Source: Dehalococcoidales bacterium (GTDB lineage Bacteria > Chloroflexota > Dehalococcoidia > Dehalococcoidales > UBA3254). Taken from it: a DNA stretch of 14,647 nt. Numbering within the stretch: position 1 is the first letter of the stretch; each line of letters begins with the position of its first letter. Shown piece after piece: positions 1-7,617 of the stretch. A program made the translations under genes and the position numbers. The stretch is taken from NCBI GenBank assembly GCA_028718465.1, contig JAQULX010000025.1:1-14647 (forward strand), given 5' to 3'. The notes under the pieces are model-generated. The model was not told the DNA's origin. It was given only the letters and a program-made list of their open reading frames with translations, and ran no database searches.

Positions 1-241
1 CGGTAAAATTCTTGAACAGCACGGACAGGTCTTCGCCCCACTTTACCCGGTCTTTCTCCTTGCTGTAGAGTTTTGCCTTCGATGCCAGCCAGAAAGGGAT
101 ATGGCTGAGAAAATAGACCAGGATTTTGCGCCTTTTGACTCTCTTTTCCCGGTGATGTTTGGCTACTCCTTCCCATAGGTGGCCGGTTGTCAAGGTACCG
201 TCAAAGTCAAATATCGCCAGATCGATCTTATCTTTTGCCAT
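1..241 (-). CDS. HAD-superfamily (HAD-IB-like) phosphatase, N-terminal 80 residues only
   Basis: The gene runs off the left edge of the window, so only the first 80 codons are visible. The N-terminus carries HAD motif I, DFDGTLT, at residues 12-18. D12 is the expected phospho-aspartate nucleophile and D14 the general acid/base. The following GHLWEGVAKHHREKRVKRRK stretch and a short hydrophobic, aromatic segment (ILVYFLSHIPFWL) fit SerB-like HAD-IB hydrolases, whose cap lies between motifs I and II. The substrate cannot be told from this fragment. The ATG at 241 has a GGAG ribosome site about 7 nt upstream. It lies downstream of pgi on the same strand with a 63-nt gap that holds its own promoter, so it can be transcribed apart from the sugar-phosphate genes. 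The HAD call is firm; the subfamily is inferred. Confidence 0.85.
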   Translation of the reverse strand, partial: MAKDKIDLAIFDFDGTLTTGHLWEGVAKHHREKRVKRRKILVYFLSHIPFWLASKAKLYSKEKDRVKWGEDLSVLFKNFT

Positions 242-268
242 AATATACTCCGGGGTACGGTTTACTGA

Positions 269-298
269 ATTATAGCATAGGTAAGATATTAGTTTTAA
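269..298 (-). promoter_or_regulatory. extended -10 promoter for the HAD gene
   Basis: On the minus strand a perfect TATAAT (complement of 269-274) is preceded by TG one base upstream, an extended -10. A TTAAAA (complement of 293-298, 4 of 6 matches to TTGACA) lies 18 bases further upstream. The predicted transcript start is near 262, about 20 nt before the HAD start codon. The site sits in the AT-rich gap between pgi and the HAD gene. It is sequence-only evidence, but the match is good. Confidence 0.6.
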
Positions 299-304
299 TT
301 TATT

Positions 305-1960
305 TTATAAATCTTTTACTGCCCTCGCTATGGCAGCCCCGCTTCCGGAGCACAGCTCCAGCCTGAAGACCTTCCGTCCGCGGGTCTCAAGCGCCCGGTA
401 GTCTCCCAGGGCTTCCGCCTCAGTCAATATACCAAAAGAAAAATGCTCTCCCGGTAAAGGCAGGTCCCTAATTCTGGCAGCGGCAACCTGTATATACAGG
501 CCGTTATTCGGGCCTCCTTTATGGATCTGTCCGGTTGAATGGAGATATCCTGGACCGTATCCCAGTGTGGTAGCCATCCGGTACCTTTCCAGCAGCCTCT
601 TTCTGAAATCGAAGAAAGCCCTCTCCACCGCCGGGGTCTGATTCAGATATGCCAGGATAGCGATATAGTTATCTGGCCCGGCCTGTTCCAGCCACTCCTT
701 TAAAAAAGCGCCGGGAGGTATTTCCGGAAAGCTCTGGCTGTCTTTGTATCCCTTGATAATCTGCTTTGTCGCGTCCTTGGCAGTCTGCACATCGGGCTGG
801 TCGGAAGGATTAATGCCCAGCACTATTCCCGCCACCGCCGTGGCAAACTCCCAGCGAAAGAACTCGGCGCCTAAATCGTACTGGTCGCCGATCTCGATCT
901 GTATGATAGGCTGGCCCGCTACCTCCAGTTTCATTACCGCCTCGTCGGTCCGGCGGATATTATCACCCTTCATTCTCAGGTAGACGAACAGGCGGTCGTC
1001 CCCGTACAGCTCCGGCCGCACCAGCGGCTCGCCGATCACCGGCAATATGCCTTTACCTTCCTTGCCGGTACTTTCCGCCAGAAGCTGCTCCACCCAGAGT
1101 CCGAAAACGCTGACGGAGGGAGAGATGATGAAGGTGAGCTTATTGCGGCCGTGCAGAGCGCAACTGCCGATAAGCGCTCCCAGCCACAGCCCGGGATTTG
1201 CGCCGGCGTCGGCGCAGGGAGCGCAGCTTTCCTGCATATATGCAGCCCTCTCGATCAATCTCCGGATATCGATACCTGTCAGCGCGGCCGGGACCAGCCC
1301 GAAATAGGACAGCACGGAATACCGCCCGCCGATATCATCAGGATTGATAAAGCAGCGCCGGAACCCTTCTTTTTCTGCCAGATGAGCCAGAGGAGTATCC
1401 TCATCTGTGATCGCCGCGAAATTGCGCCCCGCTTCCGGCTTTCCCATTTCCTCTTCTACCATGTGGCGGAAATAGCGGTACAGGCACATAGTCTCGATGG
1501 TAGTGCCGGACTTTGAGGAAACCAGGTAGAGGGTATGTCCGGGTTCAATCGACCTGACGACCGACTCGACCCAGGCGGGGTGTGTCGAGTCCAGAACTAT
1601 CAGTTGCGGGTAGTTGACTCCGCTGCCGAAGGTCTTCCGCATTACTTCCGGCCCCAGGCTGCTTCCCCCCATCCCCAGCAGCACCACATGATGATACCCG
1701 GCCTCTTTTACTTCCCTGGCGAAAGATTCCATTTCGGATATCCGGTCCGCCGCCCAGTCCGGCGACTGGAGCCAGCCCAGGCGGTTGCTTATTTGCTCCG
1801 GACCGGGCTTCCAAACCGTATGGTCCTTATGCCATATCCGGTTGGCGATATCTTTTTTCTCGAAATCAGAGAGTACCTTCTTCATCTCCCGGAGCCGGTC
1901 GCCTATATTTAATACCGGGTAGGCGTATTCCTGTGACAGTTGTTGTCCCCTGACTATCAT
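305..1960 (-). CDS. pgi: glucose-6-phosphate isomerase
   Basis: Interconverts glucose-6-phosphate and fructose-6-phosphate in the cytoplasm, linking glycolysis to the pentose phosphate pathway. The 551-aa protein has two SIS-type sugar isomerase lobes: GMGGSSLG at 96-103, the phosphate-binding SSKSGTT at 148-154, GGRYSVLS at 211-218 with the expected catalytic Arg213, and LLAESTGKE near 293-301 with the expected catalytic Glu296. The C-terminal region contains GPGYLHSTGQIHKGGPNNG (469-487), a signature I associate with the Pgi half of fused transaldolase/Pgi proteins, yet no transaldolase domain is attached. The ATG at 1960 has a strong AAGGAGGGGG ribosome site. It lies 48 nt downstream of rpiB on the same strand with no visible terminator, so it is probably in one operon with tkt and rpiB. 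Function is secure; the relation to the fusion family is from memory of that family. Confidence 0.95.
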   Translation of the reverse strand: MIVRGQQLSQEYAYPVLNIGDRLREMKKVLSDFEKKDIANRIWHKDHTVWKPGPEQISNRLGWLQSPDWAADRISEMESFAREVKEAGYHHVVLLGMGGSSLGPEVMRKTFGSGVNYPQLIVLDSTHPAWVESVVRSIEPGHTLYLVSSKSGTTIETMCLYRYFRHMVEEEMGKPEAGRNFAAITDEDTPLAHLAEKEGFRRCFINPDDIGGRYSVLSYFGLVPAALTGIDIRRLIERAAYMQESCAPCADAGANPGLWLGALIGSCALHGRNKLTFIISPSVSVFGLWVEQLLAESTGKEGKGILPVIGEPLVRPELYGDDRLFVYLRMKGDNIRRTDEAVMKLEVAGQPIIQIEIGDQYDLGAEFFRWEFATAVAGIVLGINPSDQPDVQTAKDATKQIIKGYKDSQSFPEIPPGAFLKEWLEQAGPDNYIAILAYLNQTPAVERAFFDFRKRLLERYRMATTLGYGPGYLHSTGQIHKGGPNNGLYIQVAAARIRDLPLPGEHFSFGILTEAEALGDYRALETRGRKVFRLELCSGSGAAIARAVKDL

Positions 1961-2008
1961 ATGCCCCCTCCTTCGCCCCTATTGTTAAATATCAACTCCT
2001 CATCTCTT

Positions 2009-2479
2009 TCACTTTCTGCATATTACCGATTTTTGTTCGATCCGGGTGATCTTGTCCACCCTCCGCCGGTATTTTTCCAGTCCGTTAAACCGGGCGTTGA
2101 GAAAAGCGGCGGACAGTTCTTTGGCCAGCTCGATGCCGATCACCCTCCCGCCAAGGCAAAGTATATTCATATCATCATGCTCTACACCCTGGCGCGCCGA
2201 ATAGGTATCATGGCACAAACAGGCGCGGATGCCCAGGACTTTATTGGCAGCGACGGAGGCCCCCACCCCGCTGCCGCAGACCAATATGCCCCGGTCGGCT
2301 TTGCCGGAAGCAACGGCCTCCGCCAGCTCTTCGGCGAAGTCGGGATAATCATCTACCGAATTAAAAATATAGGCGCCCAGGTCGTGGACCTCGTAGCCCC
2401 CGGATTCCAGCCACGGGATCAGGCCTGTCTTCAGTACGAATCCACCGTGATCAGCCGCCAGCGCCACACGCATTTTCAT
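2009..2479 (-). CDS. rpiB: ribose-5-phosphate isomerase B (RpiB/LacAB family)
   Basis: Interconverts ribose-5-phosphate and ribulose-5-phosphate, supplying substrate to the transketolase encoded just upstream. The 156-aa protein has the usual family length and motifs: AADHGG at 8-13, ILVCGSGVGAS at 65-75 with the catalytic cysteine at 68 (Cys66 in E. coli RpiB), and a conserved histidine at 101 in VEHDDMN (His99 in E. coli), followed by ILCLGGRVIG. The reading frame is open upstream to 2626, but that part overlaps the end of tkt and is not RpiB-like. I chose the ATG at 2479 because it shares a TGATG with the tkt stop and has AGGAG five bases upstream. The ATG at 2473 would give MRVALAADHGG and is the alternative. 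The overlap implies translational coupling to tkt. Confidence 0.95.
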   Translation of the reverse strand: MKMRVALAADHGGFVLKTGLIPWLESGGYEVHDLGAYIFNSVDDYPDFAEELAEAVASGKADRGILVCGSGVGASVAANKVLGIRACLCHDTYSARQGVEHDDMNILCLGGRVIGIELAKELSAAFLNARFNGLEKYRRRVDKITRIEQKSVICRK

Positions 2480-4491
2480 CATTTCTCCTGAAGTAATTTG
2501 AGAGCCTCGTCCGCCATCCTCTGAGGAGTCAAGGCGAATAGCCGGTATATTTCCTGGCCGGGCGCCGAAATTCCGAAATGAGATAGGCCTATTGCTTTGC
2601 CATGCGGCCCGATATACCGTTCCCATCCGATCGGCGTCCCGGCTTCGATAGAGACCCTGGCCCGGACTTCCGGCAGCAAAACGCTGTCGCGGTAGGCTTC
2701 CGACTGAGAATCAAAAAGCGACCAGGAAGGCAGAGAGACCACGCGGGCCGGAATATTCTGCGCCTGTAGTATTTCGCCGGCTTCGGCGGCGATGTGAACT
2801 TCGGACCCGGTCCCGATAAGAATCACTCTAGGCTGCGGACCGGAATCCCACAGCACATAACCTCCCCTCCTGACCCCGTTTTCCACATGCTGAGGAGGCG
2901 CTTTCAGCGAGGGCACCTTCTGGCGGGTAAGCACTATGGCTGTCGGTCCGCCGGAGCGCGACATGGCTATTTTCCAGGCCTCAACGGTTTCCCGGGCGTC
3001 TGCCGGCCTGATTACCAGCAGGTCCGGCATCAGGCGCAGCCCCATCAGGATTTCCACCGGCTGATGCGTCGGGCCGTCTTCCCCCAGCCCTATAGAATCA
3101 TGGGTAAATATATATATAACCCCCAGTTTCATCAGGGCGGATAACCGCAAAGCCGGCCGCATATAGTCCGAGAAAATGAGAAAAGTCCCGGCAAAGGGAA
3201 TAATGCCTCCGCTTAAAGCCAGTCCGCTGCTGATCGCCGCCATGGCATGTTCCCGCAGGCCGTAACGGATATTACGTCCGCCTCGTTCGTTGGAGCCAAA
3301 AACCCCGGCTTCATTCATGAACGTGCGGGTGGACCCGGCCAGGTCCGCCGCGCCGCCGGTCAAGGCAGGGACCCTCTGTGAAAGGAGATTGAGTATCTGC
3401 CCGGAAGCGTCCCGCGTGGCCATAGGCTTCTCCGCGTCCTGGAACAGATCAGACAGTCCGCTGTCCCAGCCATCGGGCAATTGCCTCCGCATTTCCTCTT
3501 CAAATTGTTGGGCTTCACCGGGATATTCTTTGCGGTACTCTTCGAATTGCTCTCGCCATTGTGCCTGAAAGGCTTTTCCCCGGTCTAAAGCTCTCCGTAA
3601 ATATCTCAGGGCTTCTTCCGGAACGCTGAAAGGCTCTTGAAATTCCCACCCCAGGTTTTCCCTGGTCAGGCGCACTTCCTCATCGCCCAGAGGTTCTCCA
3701 TGAGCGGCATTCGTTCCTGCTTTATGAGGGCTTCCGTAGGCAATAACAGTCTTGCAGATAATCAGGCTCGGGGATTCTCCCTGGGTCAGGGCGGAACAGA
3801 TCGCCCCATCGATGTCGCTCAGGTCCATGCCGTCGATAGGCCCGATTACATTCCATCCGTAGGAGCGAAAACGGAGCGCCACGTTTTCCGTGAACGATTC
3901 AGTAGGACCGTCCTGCTGTACGCAATTTGAATCATACAGGTAAATCATCTTCCCCAGCCGGAGATTACCAGCCAGTGAAGCCGCCTCGGCCGAGACGCCC
4001 TCCTGGAGGTCTCCGTCCGAGACCAGCGCGTAGGTGTAGTGATTAATTATTTCATGGCCGGTCCGGTTATACCGCTGAGCCAGCATCCGCTCGGCGATCG
4101 CCATTCCTACACCGACGGCAAATCCCTGTCCTAACGGACCGGTAGTGACTTCTACCCCGGGCGTTATTCTATATTCCGGATGTCCCGGGGTAATGCTTCC
4201 TGACTGGCGAAAGTTCTTTATATCTTCCAGGGACACGTCATAGCCGGTCAGATACAGGAGCGCATAAAGAAGCATCGAAGCGTGGCCGGCGGAAAGGATA
4301 AAGCGGTCACGGTCAATCCAGGATGGATCTTGCGGATTATGCTTGAGAAACCGGTCCCATAAAACATAGGCTATCGGAGCGGCCCCCATGGGCATGCCCG
4401 GATGGCCGGAATTAGCCTTCTCTACGGCATCGACAGCCAGAAAACGAATAGTATTGATACATAGCTGGTCCAGGTTTAAGCCGGTGGTCAT
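2479..4491 (-). CDS. tkt: transketolase
   Basis: Thiamine-diphosphate enzyme that moves two-carbon ketol units between sugar phosphates in the non-oxidative pentose phosphate pathway. At 670 aa it is full length. Visible residues include His30 in [10 protein letters not shown], His70 in SAGHAS, His104 in GHPEY, GPLGQG at 118-123, the ThDP/metal motif SDGDLQEG at 158-165 with DSN at 187-189, His264 in AAHGEPLG, and the catalytic glutamate Glu414 in [10 protein letters not shown]. The C-terminal third has the usual pyrimidine-binding and transketolase C domains. The metal-binding segment reads SNCVQQDG, where most family members have a form like DNNISIDG; this is unlikely to change the function. 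The ATG at 4491 has GAGGAGG about 5 nt upstream. It is the first gene of the tkt-rpiB-pgi cluster and is divergent from the aldolase gene. Confidence 0.97.
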   Translation of the reverse strand: MTTGLNLDQLCINTIRFLAVDAVEKANSGHPGMPMGAAPIAYVLWDRFLKHNPQDPSWIDRDRFILSAGHASMLLYALLYLTGYDVSLEDIKNFRQSGSITPGHPEYRITPGVEVTTGPLGQGFAVGVGMAIAERMLAQRYNRTGHEIINHYTYALVSDGDLQEGVSAEAASLAGNLRLGKMIYLYDSNCVQQDGPTESFTENVALRFRSYGWNVIGPIDGMDLSDIDGAICSALTQGESPSLIICKTVIAYGSPHKAGTNAAHGEPLGDEEVRLTRENLGWEFQEPFSVPEEALRYLRRALDRGKAFQAQWREQFEEYRKEYPGEAQQFEEEMRRQLPDGWDSGLSDLFQDAEKPMATRDASGQILNLLSQRVPALTGGAADLAGSTRTFMNEAGVFGSNERGGRNIRYGLREHAMAAISSGLALSGGIIPFAGTFLIFSDYMRPALRLSALMKLGVIYIFTHDSIGLGEDGPTHQPVEILMGLRLMPDLLVIRPADARETVEAWKIAMSRSGGPTAIVLTRQKVPSLKAPPQHVENGVRRGGYVLWDSGPQPRVILIGTGSEVHIAAEAGEILQAQNIPARVVSLPSWSLFDSQSEAYRDSVLLPEVRARVSIEAGTPIGWERYIGPHGKAIGLSHFGISAPGQEIYRLFALTPQRMADEALKLLQEK

Positions 4492-4544
4492 CCCGCCTCC
4501 TCATGATTATTCAGGACATCAAGGTGGTAATAATCCATTGTTAC

Positions 4545-4571
4545 ATTATATATTTATGTAAAGTTTATCAG
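4545..4571 (-). promoter_or_regulatory. candidate promoter for the tkt-rpiB-pgi operon
   Basis: A perfect minus-strand TATAAT (complement of 4545-4550) lies about 54 bases upstream of the tkt start codon. The nearest -35-like hexamer, CTGATA (complement of 4566-4571), matches TTGACA at 4 of 6 positions, with a short 15-base spacer. Its position is right for the operon promoter, but the -35 is poor, so this is a candidate only. Confidence 0.35.
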
Positions 4572-4677
4572 AGCACCTCCGTTACTATCATTTTATAATG
4601 CGGCCTCCGTTCTTTCAAAGGGATAGTTTAGCCTGACAGGGAATATCATATTTAAAACGATGATTTGGGCGGGCAGC

Positions 4678-4800
4678 AGGAGGTGGAGAAAAATGTTAAG
4701 GTAATATTAAAGGACCATGGAGAGTGTTAGGAACCCCGGAATTTAATGCCGGATGCAGGATATGATAAGATTAAAGCTAATAAGTTGCGACCCTGAATAA
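4678..4800 (+). other. three tiny SD-led ORFs upstream of the aldolase gene
   Basis: A full-length Shine-Dalgarno sequence, AGGAGGTG at 4678-4685, is followed after a normal spacer by ATG TTA AGG TAA (4693-4704), a three-codon ORF. Next comes a 9-residue ORF at 4717-4746 (MESVRNPGI) with AAAGGA before it. Then a 12-residue ORF at 4762-4800 (MIRLKLISCDPE) follows a GCAGGA; its stop lies 9 nt before the aldolase start and in the same frame. The aldolase itself has a weak ribosome site, so coupling through the last ORF is possible. It could equally be chance or the remains of an older 5' end. Confidence 0.25.
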
Positions 4801-4809
4801 TTTGTCGGA

Positions 4810-5421
4810 ATGATTATGGACGAAAGCGGCTATATTAAATTCAACTGTCAATGGACCAGGACCGGCCCTCTGCCCCGGTCCTTGATAGCGGGCCTGAATA
4901 AATGGCGGGACAAGCTGCGCCGCCTGGGGCTGGTGGGAGCATATGAAAACGGGATCGGCTACGGCAACCTGAGTAAAAGGACCGGTCAGCCAGGGCAGTT
5001 CATCATCACCGGGTCTAACACAGGCCACCTGGATGTCCTGGACGGAAACGGTTATACCCGGGTTTTAGACTATGATTTCAGCCATAATCAACTAACCTGC
5101 GCGGGGCCGATCAAAGCCTCTTCCGAGTCCCTGACGCACGCTGCTATTTATACCGCTATTCCATGGGTAAACGGAGTGATCCATATCCACAGCCCGGCCA
5201 TGTGGGATCGCCTGGTTGATATCCTGCCGACCACCTCCCGGGAGGTGGAGTATGGGACGCCGGAAATGGCTGAGGAAATGCTTCGCCTGCTGAGGGATGA
5301 GCGGAACCGCGGTCCGGGGCTGGTGGTGATGGGGGGCCATAAAGATGGAATTGTCGCCTTCGGTGAAACCCTCGCCGCGGCTGGAAAAGTCCTGTTGAAA
5401 TACTATCACGAGGAAGCTTAA
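4810..5421 (+). CDS. class II aldolase/adducin family protein
   Basis: A zinc-dependent aldolase-fold protein of the fuculose/rhamnulose/ribulose-5-phosphate epimerase superfamily, about 203 aa. Family features are GIGYGNLSKR (48-57), a phosphate-binding loop; FIITGS (64-69); SSES (104-107) with the expected catalytic Glu106; and the likely zinc ligands His125 and His127 in VIHIHSP and His177 in MGGHKDG. The YGTPEMAEEM stretch is also typical. The substrate is unknown. Neighbouring tkt and rpiB make a sugar-phosphate substrate plausible, but the gene is divergent from them. The ATG at 4810 has no spaced ribosome site. The in-frame ATG at 4816 has a GGA 6 nt upstream and may be the true start; an in-frame stop at 4798 rules out a longer protein. 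No clear terminator follows. Confidence 0.9.
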   Translation: MIMDESGYIKFNCQWTRTGPLPRSLIAGLNKWRDKLRRLGLVGAYENGIGYGNLSKRTGQPGQFIITGSNTGHLDVLDGNGYTRVLDYDFSHNQLTCAGPIKASSESLTHAAIYTAIPWVNGVIHIHSPAMWDRLVDILPTTSREVEYGTPEMAEEMLRLLRDERNRGPGLVVMGGHKDGIVAFGETLAAAGKVLLKYYHEEA

Positions 5422-5472
5422 GTATAATAATAACAGGCAACAACCCGGCTTAAGAAAATCCTTACGGCCCTA

Positions 5473-5515
5473 TATGATCTGAATCATAGATAAACCATCC
5501 TCTGTAATCTATCAT
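5473..5515 (+). promoter_or_regulatory. FNR/CRP/HcpR-type operator and -10 box upstream of hcp
   Basis: A perfect inverted repeat, TATGAT-CTGA-ATCATA at 5473-5488, has the TGAT-N4-ATCA core and spacing of FNR-family half-sites (FNR consensus TTGAT-N4-ATCAA). A TATCAT hexamer at 5510-5515 matches TATAAT at 5 of 6 positions. If it is the -10 box, transcription starts near 5522 and the palindrome is centred at -41.5, the geometry of class II FNR/CRP activation. Many bacteria control hcp by FNR-family regulators such as FNR, HcpR or NsrR-linked circuits. The palindrome is seen directly; the regulator is inferred. Confidence 0.6.
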
Positions 5516-5564
5516 GTATATATATGAATCTCTGGAAATTCCAATAAATGGAGGTTAAAAGACT

Positions 5565-7121
5565 ATGTTTTGTTTCCAATGCGAGCAAACTGCCGGAGGC
5601 AAAGGTTGTACCAAAATCGGTGTTTGCGGAAAGCAGCCCGATGTCGCCGCCGGGCATGACAGGCTGACCGGCGCTCTGATCGGCCTGGCCAGGGCTGCCC
5701 AGGGAAAATCTCCGCCCCGGGAAGCCGATGCATTGATAATGCAGGGGCTATTCGCCACGATTACCAACGTCAATTTCGATCCTGTCCGTATCGATGAGTT
5801 GACGTCCCAGGTGCAGGCTGCCAAAGAACAGCTCGGCGGCGCGGACGACTACCCGGCAGAAGAGTTGTTTTCCACAGAAGACCCGAACGTTCTGTCATTG
5901 CGGTCGACCCTGATCTTCGGGATGCGCGGCATGGCCGCTTATGCCTGGCATGCTTATATCCTGAACAAAGAGGACAGGGAAGTGACGGCCTGGTTTTACA
6001 AAGGGCTGAATGCAGCCGGCCAGGACCACAGCGTAGATGAGTGGCTTGGACTGCTAATGGAACTGGGACAGGTCAATTTGAAATGCATGGCTCTGCTGGA
6101 TGAAGCCAATACATCCACTTTCGGGCATCCGGCGCCGGTTACAGTCCCCCTGAAGGTAGAAAAAGGGCCTTTCATTATCATCACCGGCCACGACCTGCTG
6201 GACCTGAAGCAACTCCTGGAGCAGACCGAGGGCAAAGGGATCAATATCTACACCCACAGCGAAATGCTGCCTGCTCACGGCTATCCCGAATTGAAGAAGT
6301 ACCCGCACCTGAAAGGCAATTTCGGCACAGCCTGGCAGAACCAGCAAAGGGAGTTTGATGCGGTCCCGGCGCCCATCCTTTACACAACCAACTGCCTGAT
6401 GCCGCCCCGTCCTTCGTATGCCGACCGGGTTTTCACCACGGCTGTGGTCGGATTCCCCGGCATGGCCCATATCCCGGAAGGCAGCGGCCAAAAGGACTTC
6501 ACCCCGGTGATTCAGAAATCCCTGGAGCTGGGAGGATGGTCTGAAGACAAGCAGTTTACCGGTATCAACGGCGGGACCACAGTAACAACCGGCTTCGCCC
6601 GCAATACTGTGATGGGAGCCGCTCCAAAGGTGATCGAGGCCGTTAAATCATGCGCCATCAAACACTTCTTCCTGGTCGGCGGATGCGATGCCGCTAAACC
6701 AGGACGCAACTACTACACCAATTTCGTTAAACAGGTTCCCCCGGATACCGTGATCCTGACGCTGGCATGCGGTAAATACTGTTTTAATGACCTGGATATA
6801 GGGACTATCGGCGGGCTTCCCCGGATCATGGATGTCGGGCAGTGTAATGATGCCTACTCCGCCATTCAGATAGCGCTGGCGCTGTCCGACGCTTTCAAGG
6901 CAGGAGTAAATGAGCTGCCTTTAACGCTGGTGCTGTCCTGGTACGAGCAAAAGGCCGTGGCTATCCTGCTGACTTTGCTTTCCCTGGGCATCAAGAACAT
7001 TTATCTTGGCCCTTCACTGCCGGCCTTCATCTCGCCTGATGTCCTCAACGTGCTGGTGGAAAAATTTAATATCAAGCCGATCTCGACACCCGAAGCTGAT
7101 ATCAAAGCCATACTCGGTTAA
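5565..7121 (+). CDS. hcp: hybrid-cluster protein (hydroxylamine reductase family)
   Basis: Cytoplasmic iron-sulfur protein that reduces hydroxylamine in vitro and acts as a nitric oxide reductase or S-nitrosylation factor in some bacteria. It belongs to nitrosative-stress defence in anaerobes. The N-terminal 4Fe-4S motif is Cys3, Cys6, Cys15 and Cys21 (CX2CX8CX5C, the class I pattern). All hybrid-cluster ligands can be placed against the Desulfovibrio protein: His209, Glu233, Cys277, Cys374 (persulfide cysteine, GGCD), Cys402 (ACGKY), Cys427 (GQCND) and Glu461 (SWYEQKA). At 518 aa it is about 30 residues shorter than the 550-aa class I proteins, the difference lying before His209. An extra cysteine at 406 (ACGKYC) stands where the family often has arginine. 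A GGAGG lies 10 nt before the ATG. The gene appears monocistronic, with a terminator at 7149-7188 and an FNR-type operator upstream. Confidence 0.96.
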   Translation: MFCFQCEQTAGGKGCTKIGVCGKQPDVAAGHDRLTGALIGLARAAQGKSPPREADALIMQGLFATITNVNFDPVRIDELTSQVQAAKEQLGGADDYPAEELFSTEDPNVLSLRSTLIFGMRGMAAYAWHAYILNKEDREVTAWFYKGLNAAGQDHSVDEWLGLLMELGQVNLKCMALLDEANTSTFGHPAPVTVPLKVEKGPFIIITGHDLLDLKQLLEQTEGKGINIYTHSEMLPAHGYPELKKYPHLKGNFGTAWQNQQREFDAVPAPILYTTNCLMPPRPSYADRVFTTAVVGFPGMAHIPEGSGQKDFTPVIQKSLELGGWSEDKQFTGINGGTTVTTGFARNTVMGAAPKVIEAVKSCAIKHFFLVGGCDAAKPGRNYYTNFVKQVPPDTVILTLACGKYCFNDLDIGTIGGLPRIMDVGQCNDAYSAIQIALALSDAFKAGVNELPLTLVLSWYEQKAVAILLTLLSLGIKNIYLGPSLPAFISPDVLNVLVEKFNIKPISTPEADIKAILG

Positions 7122-7148
7122 AGAGAACTGAGAGCCTGCTCAACAGAA

Positions 7149-7188
7149 AAAAGCGCCGCCATTATACAGGTGAAATGGCGGCGCTTTT
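7149..7188. terminator. bidirectional rho-independent terminator between hcp and the membrane-protein gene
   Basis: A GC-rich stem, AAGCGCCGCCATT (7151-7163) with its exact complement at 7174-7186, encloses a 10-base loop. Two more A-T pairs extend each end to 7149 and 7188. The plus strand continues with TTTT for hcp; the minus strand reads TTTTTT after the stem and can stop the operon that ends at 7209. The two genes converge here. Confidence 0.92.
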
Positions 7189-7208
7189 ATAATGCCATTG
7201 CTTCCGCA

Positions 7209-7592
7209 TCAACCCTGAATCAGACTCTGCGTCAAGTTGATGGCGAAGCGGATAAGGACTCCCATCAGTAAAGAATACGTGAAGTTTACCATGGTCCCGC
7301 CCAGGTAATATCTCGGATCTTTTTTGATATCTTCCAGCCGCACTATCGATTTGGCCGTGAATATCAACGCCAGTGCGGTAAAGGCGCTTAACAGTACCAG
7401 CGTCAGCGTGATGACATTCTCACATTTCCCGATGATGAACCCGGTGTCGTATTTCGCTTTATTGGGATCGGTCCTGCCCGACCGCACAATTCTCAAGACT
7501 CCCCGGACCACCAGGCCGCTGGTCAGCAGAGTGAACAGATACCCGGCTATGACTATGATGCTGGGGATTACGGTGCCTTCAAATATATTCAT
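7209..7592 (-). CDS. small three-TM membrane protein, resembles the C-terminal part of DUF3307 proteins
   Basis: A 127-aa integral membrane protein with three hydrophobic segments at about 8-32, 58-80 and 97-122, separated by polar loops. The segment YDTGFIIGKCENVITLTLVLLSAFTALALIFTAKSIVRLEDIKK, followed by YYLGGTMVNFTYSLLMGVL, resembles from memory the C-terminal region of DUF3307 membrane proteins (IGxLER, then AAKSIxRFxEL, then EYxLxGTLxS). Those proteins often neighbour SatD genes, which fits this gene pair. The N-terminal part of DUF3307 (HLxADFxLQ) is absent. It lies 25 nt downstream of the SatD-like gene and is probably in one operon with it, ending at the shared terminator. The function is unknown; a membrane partner for the SatD-like protein is inference. 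Confidence 0.75.
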   Translation of the reverse strand: MNIFEGTVIPSIIVIAGYLFTLLTSGLVVRGVLRIVRSGRTDPNKAKYDTGFIIGKCENVITLTLVLLSAFTALALIFTAKSIVRLEDIKKDPRYYLGGTMVNFTYSLLMGVLIRFAINLTQSLIQG

Positions 7593-7617
7593 GTCCTGTC
7601 CTTGCTTGTATCAGCAA

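Larger units (their letters stand above)
4492..4809. other. divergent intergenic region between tkt and the aldolase gene
   Basis: This 318-base region separates two divergent genes and holds no long gene. On the minus strand, facing tkt, a TATAAT is seen (complement of 4545-4550); the best -35, CTGATA (complement of 4566-4571), is only 15 bases away and is weak. On the plus strand a TATAAT at 4594-4599 could serve the aldolase gene, without a clear -35. The half nearer the aldolase gene carries three tiny SD-led ORFs, listed separately. Confidence 0.5.

Noticed and set aside
1535..1912. 125-codon plus-strand ORF opposite pgi
   Set aside because: Shadow of the pgi coding frame; no ribosome site and no recognisable domain. 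The same holds for the other ORFs opposite or out of frame with pgi, tkt, hcp and the surface genes.
2480..2626. N-terminal extension of rpiB to 2626
   Set aside because: The added 49 residues are the antisense-free overlap with the end of tkt in another frame and lack RpiB similarity. The start at 2479 fits family length and has a ribosome site.
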